A program made the position numbers and the translations under genes. Below are positions 18,235 through 27,643 of a DNA stretch of 64,000 nt, one piece after another. The stretch's first letter is position 1; each line of letters starts with the position of its first letter. Source of the DNA: Oleisolibacter albus (GTDB taxonomy: Bacteria > Pseudomonadota > Alphaproteobacteria > Azospirillales > Azospirillaceae); NCBI RefSeq assembly GCF_003336875.1, contig NZ_QGNJ01000002.1, positions 124,001-188,000 of the forward strand, written 5' to 3'. A model generated the notes under the pieces. That model had not been told where the DNA came from. It saw nothing but the letters and a program-made list of their open reading frames with translations, and searched no databases.

Positions 18235-18768
18235 ATGTCCTCGCGTTTCCCGTCCCGTTTCGGCCGCGCCGCCCTGCTGGCCACCCTGCTGCTCGGCGTT
18301 GCCGGCTGCTCCTGGATCGACCAGATCGGGTCCGACGGGGAAGGCCCCGGTGCGCCGGGCAATGCCGGCGCCCAGATGACCACGATCCGCCAGAACTCAT
18401 CGGGCTATGCCGGGATGAACATGGCGGCCCGTCCGGCGGCCGGCCAGGCGGTGAACGCCTATCTGTGGCGTGCCGCCCTGGATACGCTGCAGTTCATGCC
18501 GATCCAGCAGGCCGATGCCTTCGGCGGCGTCATCCTGACCGACTGGTACAGCCCGCCGGCCACGCCCAGCGAGCGTTTCAAGATCAACCTCTATATCCTG
18601 GATGCGGCCTTGCGCGCCGATGGCGTCCGCGCCACCGTGTTCCGGCAGGTGGACCAGAATGGCAGCTGGCGCGACGCGCCGGTGGCGCCGGAAACGGCGA
18701 CCCAGCTGGAAGACAGCATCCTGACCCGGGCCCGGCAGCTGCGCCAGGCTGCGACGGCCGCCCATTAA
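18235..18768 (+). CDS. DUF3576 domain lipoprotein
   Basis: A 177-residue protein with leader LLGVAGC (Cys25), a lipobox, then an Asp/Gly-rich stretch and the DUF3576 domain: NAYLWRAALDTLQFMPIQQADAFGGVILTDWYSPPATPSERFKINLYIL. This family lies just before leuS in many alphaproteobacteria and is predicted to sit in the outer membrane. Its function is not known. The intervening 78 bases to leuS show no terminator, so one transcript is likely. Confidence 0.93.
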   Translation: MSSRFPSRFGRAALLATLLLGVAGCSWIDQIGSDGEGPGAPGNAGAQMTTIRQNSSGYAGMNMAARPAAGQAVNAYLWRAALDTLQFMPIQQADAFGGVILTDWYSPPATPSERFKINLYILDAALRADGVRATVFRQVDQNGSWRDAPVAPETATQLEDSILTRARQLRQAATAAH

Positions 18769-18846
18769 TCCGCCGGCGGCGGGCGTGTAGCCCCTTAGTC
18801 GGGTGTCGCCCCGCCGGAGCGCCACCCGACCATCCAGGGCGATCCC

Positions 18847-21444
18847 ATGTCCCGCTACAATGTCCGCGAATCCGAAGCCAAGTGGCAGTCCGTCTGGGCC
18901 GAGCGCAACAGCTTCGCCGTCCAGGCCGACCCGTCCAAGCCCAAGACCTATGTGCTGGAGATGTTCCCCTATCCCTCGGGGCGCATCCACATGGGCCATG
19001 TGCGCAACTACACCATCGGCGACGTGATCGCCCGCTACAAGCGGGCCAAGGGCTTCAACGTCCTGCATCCCATGGGCTGGGACGCCTTCGGCCTGCCGGC
19101 CGAGAACGCGGCGCTGGAGCGCGGCGTGCATCCGGGCAAGTGGACCTACGAGAACATTGCCACCATGCGCGGCCAGCTCCAGTCGATGGGTCTGGCCATC
19201 GACTGGAGCCGTGAGCTGGCCACCTGCCGGCCGGACTATTACCGGTTCGAGCAGAAGATGTTCCTGGACTTCCTCAAGGCCGGCCTGGCCTACCGCAAGG
19301 AGTCCTGGGTCAACTGGGACCCGGTGGACAACACCGTCCTGGCCAATGAGCAGGTGATCGACGGGCGCGGCTGGCGTACCGGCGCCCTGGTGGAGAAGCG
19401 CAAGCTCTCCCAGTGGTTCCTGAAGATCACCCACTTCGCCGACGAGCTTCTGGGGGCCCTGACCAGCCTGGACCGCTGGCCGGAGAAGGTCCGCATCATG
19501 CAGGAGAACTGGATCGGCAAGAGCCAGGGCCTGCGCTTCTTCTTCAGCCTGTCCGGCGGCCATGCCGATCTGGAGGTGTTCACCACCCGCCCGGACACGC
19601 TGTTCGGCGCCTCCTTCGTCGCCATCAGCCCCAACCATCCGCTGGCGGCCACGTTGGCCGAGGGCAATGCCGATCTGGCCGCCTTCATCGCCGAATGCAA
19701 CCGCAGCTCCACCTCGGAAGCCGATATCGAGAAGGCGGAGAAGAAGGGCTTCGCCACCGGCATCACCGCCGCCCATCCCTTCGTGCCGGGCTGGGACCTG
19801 CCGGTCTATGTGGCCAATTTCGTGCTGATGGAATACGGCACCGGCGCCATCTTCGGCTGCCCGGCCCATGACCAGCGCGACCTGGATTTCGCCCGCAAAT
19901 ACGGCCTGCCGGTCAAGCCGGTGGTGGTGCCCGAGGGGCAGGACCCCGCTGGCTTCAGCGTGGGCGACGAGGCCTATACCGGCCCCGGTCTCCTGCGCAA
20001 TTCCGACTTCCTGGACGGGATGGCGGTGGAGGCGGCCAAGACGGCCGCCATCGCCCGCATCGAGTCGCTGGGCCGTGGCACCGGCACCACCATGTTCCGC
20101 CTGCGCGACTGGGGCGTCAGCCGCCAGCGCTACTGGGGCTGCCCCATCCCCATCATCCATTGCCCCGCCTGCGGCGCCGTGCCGGTGCCGGAAGCGCAGC
20201 TGCCGGTGACCCTGCCGGAGGATGTGACCTTCGACGCGCCGGGCAACCCGCTGGCCCGTCATCCCACCTGGAAGCACACGACCTGCCCGCACTGCGGCGG
20301 GGCGGCCGTGCGGGAGACCGACACCTTCGACACCTTCATCGAGTCGAGCTGGTACTTCCTGCGGTTCGCCGATCCGCGCAACGAACAGGTGGCCTTCGAC
20401 AAGGAGCTGGTGAAGTACTGGCTGCCGGTGGACAATTACATCGGCGGTATCGAGCATGCGGTGCTGCATCTGCTCTATTCCCGCTTCTGGACGCGGGCCT
20501 TGTCCCATGTGGGCTATCTGGATCTGCCGGAGCCGTTCGGCGGCCTGTTCACCCAGGGCATGGTGACCCACGCCACCTTCCAGGATGCCGACGGCAAGTG
20601 GGTGTTCCCCACCGATGTCGATCTGCAGGGCGGCAAGGCCACGCTGAAGGCCGGCGGCACGCCGGTGACCGTCGGGCCGGTCATCAAGATGTCGAAGTCG
20701 AAGAAGAACGTGGTCGACCCCCAGTCGATCATCGAGACCTACGGCGCCGACGCGGCCCGCCTGTTCATGATGTCGGACAGCCCGCCCGACCGCGACCTGG
20801 AATGGACCGAGGCCGGCATCGACGGGGCCTGGCGCTATATCAGCCGCCTGTGGCGCCTGGTCACCGAGCCGGGCTTCACCCTGCCGGCGGCCGGCACGCC
20901 GGCGCCCGCCAGCTTCGGCGCCGAGGCCACGGCCATCCGCCGTGCCGCGCACAAGGCCGCGGCCGGGGTCGGCGACGATATCGAGCAGTACCGCTTCAAC
21001 AGCGCCGTGGCCAAGCTGCGCATCTTCAGCAACGCCCTGGGCGAGTCGCTGGCCAGGCTGGCGGCCAAGGCCGCCGAGGGGGCGGCACCGGCGGCGGACG
21101 ACGCCTGGGCCGCGCGTGAGGCGCTGGAATATCTCTGCCAGACCGTGCAGCCGGTGATGCCGCATCTGGCGCAGCAGATGTGGGTGGAGCTGGGTCATTC
21201 CGATCTGCTGGTCGACCGGTCCTGGCCGGTGGCCGACTCGGCCCTGCTGGTGGAGGACACCGCCACCGTGGCCGTCCAGGTCAACGGCAAGCTGCGCGCC
21301 ACCCTTGCCCTGCCGCGCGATGCGGCGGAGGATGTGGCCAAGGCGGCTGCCCTGGCCGACCCGGCCGTGCAGAAGGCCATGGACGGCAAGCCCCCGCGCA
21401 AGGTCATCGTCGTGCCGAACAGGATCGTCAATGTCGTGGTCTGA
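18847..21444 (+). CDS. leuS: Leucyl-tRNA synthetase
   Basis: Charges tRNA-Leu with leucine using ATP in the cytoplasm. The 865-residue product has the HIGH motif as [13 protein letters not shown] near residue 45, the CP1 editing domain with [15 protein letters not shown], a zinc-like pair of CPAC and CPHC near residues 440-485, and [15 protein letters not shown] about residue 617. The tail [20 protein letters not shown] is the usual C-terminal tRNA-binding module. Start [15 protein letters not shown] is standard. The stop overlaps lptE by 14 bases. Confidence 0.99.
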   Translation: MSRYNVRESEAKWQSVWAERNSFAVQADPSKPKTYVLEMFPYPSGRIHMGHVRNYTIGDVIARYKRAKGFNVLHPMGWDAFGLPAENAALERGVHPGKWTYENIATMRGQLQSMGLAIDWSRELATCRPDYYRFEQKMFLDFLKAGLAYRKESWVNWDPVDNTVLANEQVIDGRGWRTGALVEKRKLSQWFLKITHFADELLGALTSLDRWPEKVRIMQENWIGKSQGLRFFFSLSGGHADLEVFTTRPDTLFGASFVAISPNHPLAATLAEGNADLAAFIAECNRSSTSEADIEKAEKKGFATGITAAHPFVPGWDLPVYVANFVLMEYGTGAIFGCPAHDQRDLDFARKYGLPVKPVVVPEGQDPAGFSVGDEAYTGPGLLRNSDFLDGMAVEAAKTAAIARIESLGRGTGTTMFRLRDWGVSRQRYWGCPIPIIHCPACGAVPVPEAQLPVTLPEDVTFDAPGNPLARHPTWKHTTCPHCGGAAVRETDTFDTFIESSWYFLRFADPRNEQVAFDKELVKYWLPVDNYIGGIEHAVLHLLYSRFWTRALSHVGYLDLPEPFGGLFTQGMVTHATFQDADGKWVFPTDVDLQGGKATLKAGGTPVTVGPVIKMSKSKKNVVDPQSIIETYGADAARLFMMSDSPPDRDLEWTEAGIDGAWRYISRLWRLVTEPGFTLPAAGTPAPASFGAEATAIRRAAHKAAAGVGDDIEQYRFNSAVAKLRIFSNALGESLARLAAKAAEGAAPAADDAWAAREALEYLCQTVQPVMPHLAQQMWVELGHSDLLVDRSWPVADSALLVEDTATVAVQVNGKLRATLALPRDAAEDVAKAAALADPAVQKAMDGKPPRKVIVVPNRIVNVVV

Positions 21445-22030
21445 CGCCGGACGCCGCCCGCCCTTCTCCCGTGGACGGGCGGCCCTGGCCGCCCTGGTGC
21501 TGGCGGTCACGCCGCTGGCCCTGGGGGGCTGCGGTTTCACCCCCATGTACGGCGCCGCCGCCAACCGCTCGGCCGCGGCGGCGGAACTGGCACAGGTGCA
21601 GATCGATCCGATCTCGGAGCGCAACGGCCAGGTTCTGCGCAACCACCTGATCGACCGCTTCTACACCGGCGGGCGTCCGGCCAACCCCACCTACCGTCTG
21701 GCCATCAATCTGGTGAGCACGGAGGAGGAGCTGGGCATCCGCCAGGACGCCACGGCCACCCGCGCCCGTCTGCGGCTGGTGGCCAATTACGAGCTGATCG
21801 ACACCCGCACCGGCCAGGTGGTCTATCGCACCTTCAGCCGCTCCATCGTCGCCTACAACCTGCTGGAAGCGCAGTACGCCACGCTGGTGTCGCAGCAGGA
21901 CGCCTATGAGCGTGGCCTGACGGAACTGGCGGAGGACATCCGCACCCGTCTGGCCCTGTATTTCAGGCGCGACCCCCAAGCGTCCCAGAACGCGGCCGCG
22001 GATACGGCCGGGAACGCGGCCAAGCCCTGA
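21431..22030 (+). CDS. lptE: LPS-assembly lipoprotein LptE
   Basis: LptE forms the outer-membrane LPS translocon with LptD. The 199-residue product has a leader ending LALGGC (Cys34), a lipobox, followed by GFTPMYG, typical of the family, and a conserved run from residue 70 on: [40 protein letters not shown]. The ATG at 21431 lies inside leuS, giving a 14-base overlap. The leuS-lptE-holA order is conserved across proteobacteria. Confidence 0.94.
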   Translation: MSWSDAGRRPPFSRGRAALAALVLAVTPLALGGCGFTPMYGAAANRSAAAAELAQVQIDPISERNGQVLRNHLIDRFYTGGRPANPTYRLAINLVSTEEELGIRQDATATRARLRLVANYELIDTRTGQVVYRTFSRSIVAYNLLEAQYATLVSQQDAYERGLTELAEDIRTRLALYFRRDPQASQNAAADTAGNAAKP

Positions 22031-22095
22031 TCCGGCGGCGGGGATCTCCCGCCGTCCATGCCGGTGTCCACGGCCCTGTCACCTCCGGTTCCGCC

Positions 22096-23124
22096 ATGAA
22101 GATCCAGCCCCGCAACGCCGATGCCTTCATCAAGCGCCCCGGCCCCGAAGTGCGGGTGGTGCTGGTCTATGGGCCGGATGCCGGGCTGGTGCGGGAACGC
22201 GCCGCCCAGGCCGCCCGCACGGCCTGCGAGGATCTGGCCGATCCCTTCCGCGTGACCGAGCTGAAAAGCGATCAGGTCGCCGGTGACCCGGCCCGCCTGT
22301 TCGATGAGATGGCGGCCCTGTCGCTGATGGGCGGGCGGCGCCTCATCCGCGTGCGCGACGCCGAGGAGACGCTGGCTCCCAGCCTGCAGAAACTGCTGAA
22401 GGACCTGCCGCCCGGCGACAGCCTGCTGGTGATCGAGGCCGGCGATCTCGGCAAATCCTCCAAGCTGCGCGCCGCCGCCGAGGAAGGCGACGCCCGGATC
22501 GCCGCCGTGGCCTGCTATGTGGAGGGCGAGGAGGAGCTGGCCGGCACCATCGCCCGCATGCTGGGCGAGCATGGGCTGCAGATCGATGCGGAGGCGCGCG
22601 ACTGGCTGGCCGGCAATCTGGTCGGCGACCGCGCCCTGGCCCGGGGCGAGATCGACAAGCTGGCCCTCTACATGCTGGGGCAGAAGCGGGTGACGCTGGA
22701 GGATGTGCGGGCGGTGATCGGCGACAGCGCCGCCCTCGGTCTGGACGAGCCGGTCCTGGCGGCGGCGGACGGCAACATCGCCGAGGTGGACCGCAGTCTG
22801 CGCCGCCTGTTCGCCGATGGAACCAGCACCGTGGCCATCCTGCGTGCCGCCCAGCGCCATTTCCAGCGGCTGCACATGGCCGTGGCCCACACGGCCCGGG
22901 GCCAGACGCCGCAGCAGGCGGTGAAGGCGCTGCGCCCGCCGGTCTTCTTCAAGCAGGAACCGCAGATGGTGGCCCAGGTCCGGCGCTGGACCCTGCCGCT
23001 GCTGCATCAGGCGCTGGAACGGCTGCTGGAGGCGGAGATGGATGCCAAGCGCACCAATATGCCGGACGAGACCCTGTGCGCCCGCGCCCTGTTCCAACTG
23101 GCCCAGCTGGCGCGGCGGTCCTGA
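22096..23124 (+). CDS. holA: DNA polymerase III delta subunit
   Basis: Opens the beta clamp within the clamp-loader complex. The 342-residue product starts MKIQPRNADAFIKRPGPEV and contains VYGPDAGLVRERAAQAAR near residue 22, the ALSLMGGRRLIRVRDAEE strand, and the helical GDRALARGEIDKLALYMLG segment. The C-terminal collar domain is present. Its place after lptE is as usual. A GC-rich perfect hairpin follows, before the convergent porin gene. Confidence 0.97.
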   Translation: MKIQPRNADAFIKRPGPEVRVVLVYGPDAGLVRERAAQAARTACEDLADPFRVTELKSDQVAGDPARLFDEMAALSLMGGRRLIRVRDAEETLAPSLQKLLKDLPPGDSLLVIEAGDLGKSSKLRAAAEEGDARIAAVACYVEGEEELAGTIARMLGEHGLQIDAEARDWLAGNLVGDRALARGEIDKLALYMLGQKRVTLEDVRAVIGDSAALGLDEPVLAAADGNIAEVDRSLRRLFADGTSTVAILRAAQRHFQRLHMAVAHTARGQTPQQAVKALRPPVFFKQEPQMVAQVRRWTLPLLHQALERLLEAEMDAKRTNMPDETLCARALFQLAQLARRS

Positions 23125-23184
23125 TCGGCACCGGCCGGGCGATGCCCCGTGGCCGGGGAATCCGCGGTCGGGCGCCACGCACAC

Positions 23185-23208
23185 CGGCCGGCCCCACGGG
23201 GCCGGCCG
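23185..23208. terminator. Perfect 11-bp hairpin between convergent holA and porin genes
   Basis: CGGCCGGCCCC at 23185-23195 pairs with GGGGCCGGCCG at 23198-23208 across a 2-base gap. It sits between the two stops and would fold in either RNA. No T-run follows on either strand, so it may aid Rho-dependent or bidirectional ending rather than act as a classical terminator. Confidence 0.6.
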
Positions 23209-23233
23209 TTCCGCTGTTGTCCCTTGGCCGGGG

Positions 23234-23932
23234 TCAGAAGGCGAAGGTGACGGTGCCGACGATGCGCGAATCGGCAATGTCGCTGTCGTCCAGGTCGGTA
23301 TCGGTATATTTCACGTCAAAGGTGAAGGCGTTGTAGGTGAAGGCGGCTCCGATGTTCCAGTCGACGTAATTGGTCCCTTCCTGGATCCAGGACTTGCCGG
23401 CGGCGTAATAGATCTTGAAGGCGTCGGTGAGGGCGTAGCTGGCGCCGATATTGCCGTAATAGGCATCACCCCCCGCCGGCCCGGTGAATTCCGGGCTCCA
23501 GTAGACCTGGCCGGTGAAGGCGAACTTGTCGAGGGTGTAGCTCCCGGTGAAGCCAAGCTCCACATAGTTCACGTCCGCGCCATCGTCCTGGCCGGGATAG
23601 GTGTACCAGTAGACGCCGGCGGTATAGCTGAAATCGCCGACGCTGTTGGAATAGCCGGCGCTCAGATCCAACTCCACATCGGCCCCCGGGATGAAATCAT
23701 CATCCACGTTGGAGGCCCAGGCGCCCGCCCACAGACCGGATTCATGGCTGACGGTCAGGCCCGCCTGCAGGGCGGCTTTCTCATCGGTCTGGCTGACGCC
23801 GCGGAAGACATAGTCGCTGGTGACGGCGGCGGTGCCGGACAGGGTGAACGGGCCGTCGGCCGCCTGGGCCGTAGCGGCCCCGAAGAGCAGGGCGGCGGTG
23901 GCTGTGGACGCAAGCAGACGCGTGATGGTCAT
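23234..23932 (-). CDS. TorF family outer-membrane porin
   Basis: A 232-residue beta-barrel protein with a signal peptide (cleavage likely after ATAQA, residue 24) and the family opening TLSGTAAVTSDYVFRGVSQTDEKAALQAG. Alternating strands with aromatic residues fill the rest, and it ends in VGTVTFAF with a C-terminal phenylalanine needed for barrel insertion. This family (TIGR02001) is found in proteobacteria; the substrate is not established. An AAAGGAGCGG ribosome site precedes the start. The long AT-rich upstream region suggests its own regulated promoter. Confidence 0.9.
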   Translation of the reverse strand: MTITRLLASTATAALLFGAATAQAADGPFTLSGTAAVTSDYVFRGVSQTDEKAALQAGLTVSHESGLWAGAWASNVDDDFIPGADVELDLSAGYSNSVGDFSYTAGVYWYTYPGQDDGADVNYVELGFTGSYTLDKFAFTGQVYWSPEFTGPAGGDAYYGNIGASYALTDAFKIYYAAGKSWIQEGTNYVDWNIGAAFTYNAFTFDVKYTDTDLDDSDIADSRIVGTVTFAF

Positions 23933-24222
23933 GGACCGCTCCTTTAGTGAGGCTTCGTTATGTCAGGCTTCGTTCGCTCCGCTTCGGGACGCAGCAAAAG
24001 CGATGCCAGCGGCGAGCCGCCTTGTTTTTTCGCATCTGCACTATGGAGGAGCGGCTTGTATCGGCAATATAGGCCGGATCGAGGGGCTTGCATTTATGGG
24101 ACGCTGTTGCAAAATAAATACGCACATGCCTGATTTATGGGCATGTTTATGATAAAATTTGCAGGAAAATTCGCCCGTTTATTGCGCAATCGCGCCGCGG
24201 CGCCGGAACGGCGGCGGCGGCA
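23933..24222. promoter_or_regulatory. AT-rich upstream region of the porin gene with a 7-bp palindrome
   Basis: This is one of the few AT-rich stretches in the window. ACATGCC (24124-24130) and GGCATGT (24140-24146) form an inverted repeat around TGATTTATG, an operator-like layout. AGGCTTCGTT is directly repeated at about 23949-23973. On the minus strand several TATATT and TATAAAT-like words could be -10 sites. No gene is seen; the region ends at the decarboxylase terminator. Confidence 0.55.
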
Positions 24223-24224
24223 TG

Positions 24225-24259
24225 AAAAAGGCCCGCCCCCCTGTATCGGAGGCGGGCCT
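24225..24259 (-). terminator. Rho-independent terminator of the ornithine decarboxylase gene
   Basis: On the minus strand AGGCCCGCC (24251-24259) pairs with GGCGGGCCT (24230-24238) around a 12-base loop and is followed by TTTTTC (24229-24224). It lies 30 bases after the stop of the decarboxylase gene. Confidence 0.93.
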
Positions 24260-24288
24260 GCGGACGCGTCGCCGCGTCGTCGGACGGG

Positions 24289-25422
24289 TCAGATGTAATA
24301 GGCGGACAGCGGTGCGAACCCGTTGAAATTCACCGCGGAATAGGTGGTCGTATAGGCCCCGGTGGCCAGGATCGAGACCCGGTCCCCGATCTTCAGGCTG
24401 GTGGGCAGGCTGTAGGGCGACTTCTCGTACAGCACGTCGGCACTGTCGCAGGTGGGGCCGGCCAGGATCACCGGCGCCGATTCGCCGTCGCCGTCGCGCT
24501 CGGTGACGATGGGATAGCGGATCGACTCGTCCATGGTCTCGGCCAGACCGCCGAACTTGCCGATGTCCAGATAGACCCAGCGCTTGTCGTCATTGGCCGA
24601 CTTGCGCGAGATCAGCACCACCTCGGACTGGATGATGCCGGCATTGCCGACCATGCCGCGGCCCGGCTCGATGATGGTTTCCGGGATGCGGTTGCCGAAA
24701 TGCGTGCGCAGGGCGGCGTCGATGGCCTCGCCATACTGCTGGCTGGTCGGCACGTCACGCAGATAGCGGGTGGGGAAGCCGCCGCCCATGTTGACCATGC
24801 GCAGCACCACGCCCTTCTCCTCCAGGTCGCGGAAGATGGCGGCGGTGGTGGCCAGGGCCAGATCCCATTGGCCGACATCGCGCTGCTGGCTGCCCACATG
24901 GAAGGAGATGCCATAGGGCACCACATTCATGCCGGCGGCCTTCAGCAGCAGGTCGCGCGCCATCTCAGGCTCGCAGCCGAACTTGCGCGACAGCGGCCAG
25001 TCCGCGCCTTCGCCGGAGGTCAGGATGCGGCAGAACACGCGCGAACCCGGCGCGTGCTCGGCGATCTTCTCCAGCTCCTCGATGCTGTCGAAGGCATAGA
25101 GCCGCACGCCCAGCGCATGGGCGCGGGCGATGTCGGACGCCTTCTTGATGGTGTTGCCGAAGCTGATGCGGTCGGGCGTGGCGCCGGCGGCCAGACAGTC
25201 CTGGATCTCCGGGACCGAGGCGGTGTCGAAGCTGGACCCCAGCGACACCAGCAGGCGCAGGATCTCCGGTGCCGGATTGGCCTTCACGGCATAGAAGATC
25301 TTCGAATCGGGCAGGGCGCCCGCCAGTTTGGCATAATTGTCCGCCACCACGTCCAGATCGATGACGAGACAGGGGGTGGCCGGGGATTGCTCACGGAAAA
25401 AACGGGCGATCTTCTCGGTCAT
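24289..25422 (-). CDS. Type III PLP-dependent ornithine (or lysine/ornithine) decarboxylase
   Basis: Removes CO2 from ornithine to make putrescine, the entry to polyamine synthesis. The 377-residue protein has the alanine-racemase-like fold: PLP lysine Lys47 in FYAVKANP, HVGSQQ phosphate-region, the MGGGFPTRY glycine loop, EPGRGMVGNAG, and the active-site cysteine Cys325 in GPTCDSADVLY. GPTCDS favours ornithine decarboxylase over diaminopimelate decarboxylase. A long leader with an upstream ORF precedes it and a strong terminator follows, so it is a single-gene unit with likely leader control. Confidence 0.95.
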   Translation of the reverse strand: MTEKIARFFREQSPATPCLVIDLDVVADNYAKLAGALPDSKIFYAVKANPAPEILRLLVSLGSSFDTASVPEIQDCLAAGATPDRISFGNTIKKASDIARAHALGVRLYAFDSIEELEKIAEHAPGSRVFCRILTSGEGADWPLSRKFGCEPEMARDLLLKAAGMNVVPYGISFHVGSQQRDVGQWDLALATTAAIFRDLEEKGVVLRMVNMGGGFPTRYLRDVPTSQQYGEAIDAALRTHFGNRIPETIIEPGRGMVGNAGIIQSEVVLISRKSANDDKRWVYLDIGKFGGLAETMDESIRYPIVTERDGDGESAPVILAGPTCDSADVLYEKSPYSLPTSLKIGDRVSILATGAYTTTYSAVNFNGFAPLSAYYI

Positions 25423-25808
25423 CGCGGACTCCGAGGCGGCAGGTCGTTGGATTATCGGGTGGGGAAAAGACAGAAAGCACCTTACGCCGGACCCGTTAAG
25501 GTCCGGTTCCGCTCAGGCGTGCCGACGGGGCCGGCCGGAGCGGGTCAGATACTCGACCTGCCGGGAGGTGACATGCGTCCGATGGCCGCCTGGCTCAAGG
25601 CCATGCAACCGGAGACGGATCGGAATCGGGTGGGCGCGGCCGGCCCACCGACAACAACATCAACCATCGTAGCCTCCAATTCGCCGCCTTGCTTAAGGGA
25701 CGGACGAGGATACGCGTTGCGTCGTTGCATAACCCCACCGGGCTGACGGCGCCGCCCGATGCTGTGGGCGGGAGTGGGGGCCATAGGCACGTGCGCTGCG
25801 ACTGAGGC
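25423..25808 (-). promoter_or_regulatory. Long 5' leader of the decarboxylase gene, candidate speF-type element
   Basis: About 380 bases separate a likely promoter (-35 TTGCCC 25832-25837, -10 TATAGC 25809-25814, 17-base spacing) from the decarboxylase start. The leader holds a 40-codon ORF with a strong ribosome site and then a hairpin CCGGACC/GGTCCGG (25487-25506) followed by a T-rich stretch, an attenuator-like layout. A conserved leader called the speF motif is known upstream of alphaproteobacterial ornithine decarboxylases of this class. Position and length fit, but I could not compare sequence with that family. Confidence 0.6.
25545..25667 (-). CDS. Leader ORF, 40 aa, upstream of the decarboxylase
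   Basis: ATG at 25667 follows TTGGAGGC, a good ribosome site. The product starts MVDVVVGGPAAPTRFRSVSG and ends PPGRSSI. It stops 122 bases before the decarboxylase gene, just before the attenuator-like hairpin. In enterobacteria a leader peptide senses ornithine to control speF; a comparable role here is inference, as the peptide sequences are not alike. Confidence 0.45.
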   Translation of the reverse strand: MVDVVVGGPAAPTRFRSVSGCMALSQAAIGRMSPPGRSSI

Positions 25809-25960
25809 GCTATATAAGGCGAAGGGGTAGCGGGCAAAAGTGATTTTTCTGTGGGCAATCCCCGATTTGCGCACGTCTGGGGCGCGCCGGCCACAAATCA
25901 CAATTTCGCCACTTTGCCGGGCGAGTTTGGCCATACGGGCGTGGCCTTTTAGACCGCGCA

Positions 25961-26098
25961 GGGGACGTGATTACCGCTGGGGACCCCGGGTTCCGAGCGT
26001 ACTTCCCGAGTCCGGGAGGAGACGCCCCGACCAGCCAAGCCCCGGCTGGTACCATTGCGGCCACCGCAGGCAGCCCCCCCGCGGTGGCCGTTTCTTTT
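25961..26098 (+). ncRNA. Candidate small RNA ending in an intrinsic terminator
   Basis: The plus strand shows three successive hairpins, TCCCG/CGGGA near 26008-26021, CCAGCC/GGCTGG near 26034-26052, and GGCCACCGC/GCGGTGGCC at 26059-26089, with the last followed by GTTTCTTTT. No plus-strand coding gene ends upstream, so the terminator needs another explanation. A weak promoter (TTGGCC 25927, TTAGAC 25949, 16-base spacing) could start it. It might instead be an attenuator leader of ccmA. No known family was recognised. Confidence 0.45.
26059..26098 (+). terminator. Rho-independent terminator before ccmA
   Basis: A perfect 9-bp stem (26059-26067 with 26081-26089) with a 13-base loop is followed by GTTTCTTTT. 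It points toward ccmA, 95 bases upstream of its start, so it ends either a small RNA or part of the ccm leader transcripts. Confidence 0.85.
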
Positions 26099-26192
26099 AC
26101 GGCCCCCCCTGCTGCCGCTTTCGTTTTGCCATGGCCCCCGGTTCCTGGCTATGGTTCCGGCCCCCTGCCCCTGTCCGGCCGTTCCATCCGCC

Positions 26193-26846
26193 ATGCCCCG
26201 TTTCGAAGGACGCGATCTGACCTGCCTGCGCAGCACCCGCGTCGTGTTCGCCGGCCTGGATTTCGCTGTCGACACCGGGGCGGCCCTGGTGCTGGTCGGT
26301 CCCAACGGCAGCGGCAAGTCCAGCCTGCTGCGGCTGATGGCCGGGCTGTCGCGCCCGTTCGCCGGACAATTCCTGTGGGATGGCGCCGCCATCGCCGACG
26401 AACCCGACGTCCATCGGGCGCGGCTGCGCTATGTCGGCCATCTGGACGCGGTCAAGCCGGCCCTGTCGGTGCTGGAGAATCTGACGGCCTGGGCGGCCCT
26501 GGATGGCGGTGCCGACCCGCGCGGACGGGCGTTGGCGGCGCTGGAGCGGTTCGCCCTGGATCATCTGGCCGATGTGCCGGGCCGCTACCTGTCGGCCGGG
26601 CAGAAGCGGCGGCTGAACCTGTCGCGGCTGGCGCTGGCGGCGGCGCCGCTGTGGCTGCTGGACGAGCCGACCACGGCCCTGGACCGGGCCAGCGTCGCCC
26701 GGCTGGCCGCCGAGATCCGCCGCCACCGGGCCAGCGGCGGCATGGTGGTGCTGTCCACCCATACCGATCTCGATCTGGAGGCGCCGGCGGTGCTGGACGT
26801 GTCCGACTTCGCGGTGCAGCCGGCGCCTGGGGAGGTGCTGCTGTGA
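26193..26846 (+). CDS. ccmA: Cytochrome c maturation ATP-binding protein CcmA
   Basis: ABC ATPase that works with CcmB, CcmC and CcmD to release heme-loaded CcmE. The 217-residue protein has Walker A GPNGSGKSS near residue 37, the signature as LSAGQKRRLNLSRL and Walker B LWLLDEPTTALD. The ATG at 26193 opens MPRFEGRDLTC, the usual family start; the open frame extends upstream but only into the leader. It overlaps ccmB by four bases (GTGA). Confidence 0.96.
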   Translation: MPRFEGRDLTCLRSTRVVFAGLDFAVDTGAALVLVGPNGSGKSSLLRLMAGLSRPFAGQFLWDGAAIADEPDVHRARLRYVGHLDAVKPALSVLENLTAWAALDGGADPRGRALAALERFALDHLADVPGRYLSAGQKRRLNLSRLALAAAPLWLLDEPTTALDRASVARLAAEIRRHRASGGMVVLSTHTDLDLEAPAVLDVSDFAVQPAPGEVLL

Positions 26847-27508
26847 CGGGCTTCCTGCGCCTGGTCGGCCGCGACCTGTCCCTGGCCCTGCGTCAGGGGG
26901 CCGATGCCGCCACGGCCGTTCTCTTCTTCGTGCTGTGCGTGGTGCTGTTCCCCTTCGGCGTGGGACCGGAGCCCAATATCCTGGCCCGCATCGCCCCCGG
27001 GGTGATTCTGGTGGCGGCGCTGCTGGCCTCGCTGCTGTCGCTGGAACGCCTGTTCCAGACCGATCATGACGATGGCTCGCTCGATCTTCTGGCCCTGTCG
27101 CCGCTGCCGCTGGAGGCGGTGGCCATGGCCAAGGTGCTGGCCCACTGGCTGGTGACCGGCCTGCCGCTGCTGGCGGCCAGCCCGCTGCTGGCGCTGCTGC
27201 TGCATCTGCCGGCCGGCGGGCTCGGTGTGCTGCTGCTGACGCTGCTGCTGACGACACCGCTGCTGAGCCTGATCGGCGCCGTCGGTGCCGCCCTGACCCT
27301 GGGCGCCCGGCGCGGCGGCGTGCTGCTGCCGCTGCTGATCCTGCCGCTCTATATCCCGGCCCTGATCTTCGCCGCCGGGGCCGTGGATGCCGCCCTGGCC
27401 GGGCTGGAGGCGCGGCCGCATCTGCTGCTGCTGGGCGGGCTGCTGGCCGGGGCCTTGCCGCTGGCGCCGCTGGCCGCCGCGGCCGGCCTCCGCGCCGCGC
27501 TGGACTGA
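26843..27508 (+). CDS. ccmB: Heme exporter membrane protein CcmB
   Basis: Inner-membrane partner of CcmA, 221 residues, with about six hydrophobic segments. The family-specific LERLFQTDHDDGSLDLLALSPLPLEAV lies at about residues 66-92, and the tail LAPLAAAAGLRAALD is typical. It starts with GTG inside the ccmA stop. The next ccm gene, ccmC, is about 2.2 kb downstream, because a peptidase-bactofilin pair lies between them. Confidence 0.95.
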   Translation: MTGFLRLVGRDLSLALRQGADAATAVLFFVLCVVLFPFGVGPEPNILARIAPGVILVAALLASLLSLERLFQTDHDDGSLDLLALSPLPLEAVAMAKVLAHWLVTGLPLLAASPLLALLLHLPAGGLGVLLLTLLLTTPLLSLIGAVGAALTLGARRGGVLLPLLILPLYIPALIFAAGAVDAALAGLEARPHLLLLGGLLAGALPLAPLAAAAGLRAALD

Positions 27509-27643
27509 CGCAGACCGGGGGGCGCCGGATTCGAACCTTGCCGCCCCCCGTTGGAATCCCCTAAGGTCTACCCGGAAGTGGTAGACGCTGGTCCGGCCGG
27601 GCTGTGACCGGCCTGCGGCGGAAAAGGCGGGACGGGGGGAACG

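Noticed and set aside
18397-21642. 1081-residue open frame antisense to leuS
   Set aside because: Shadow of leuS; composition rich in His, Gln and Gly, no motif.
25961-26098. 6S, SRP or tmRNA identity for the candidate small RNA
   Set aside because: It lacks the SRP core and the tmRNA tRNA-like ends, and I could not match it to 6S RNA; left unnamed.
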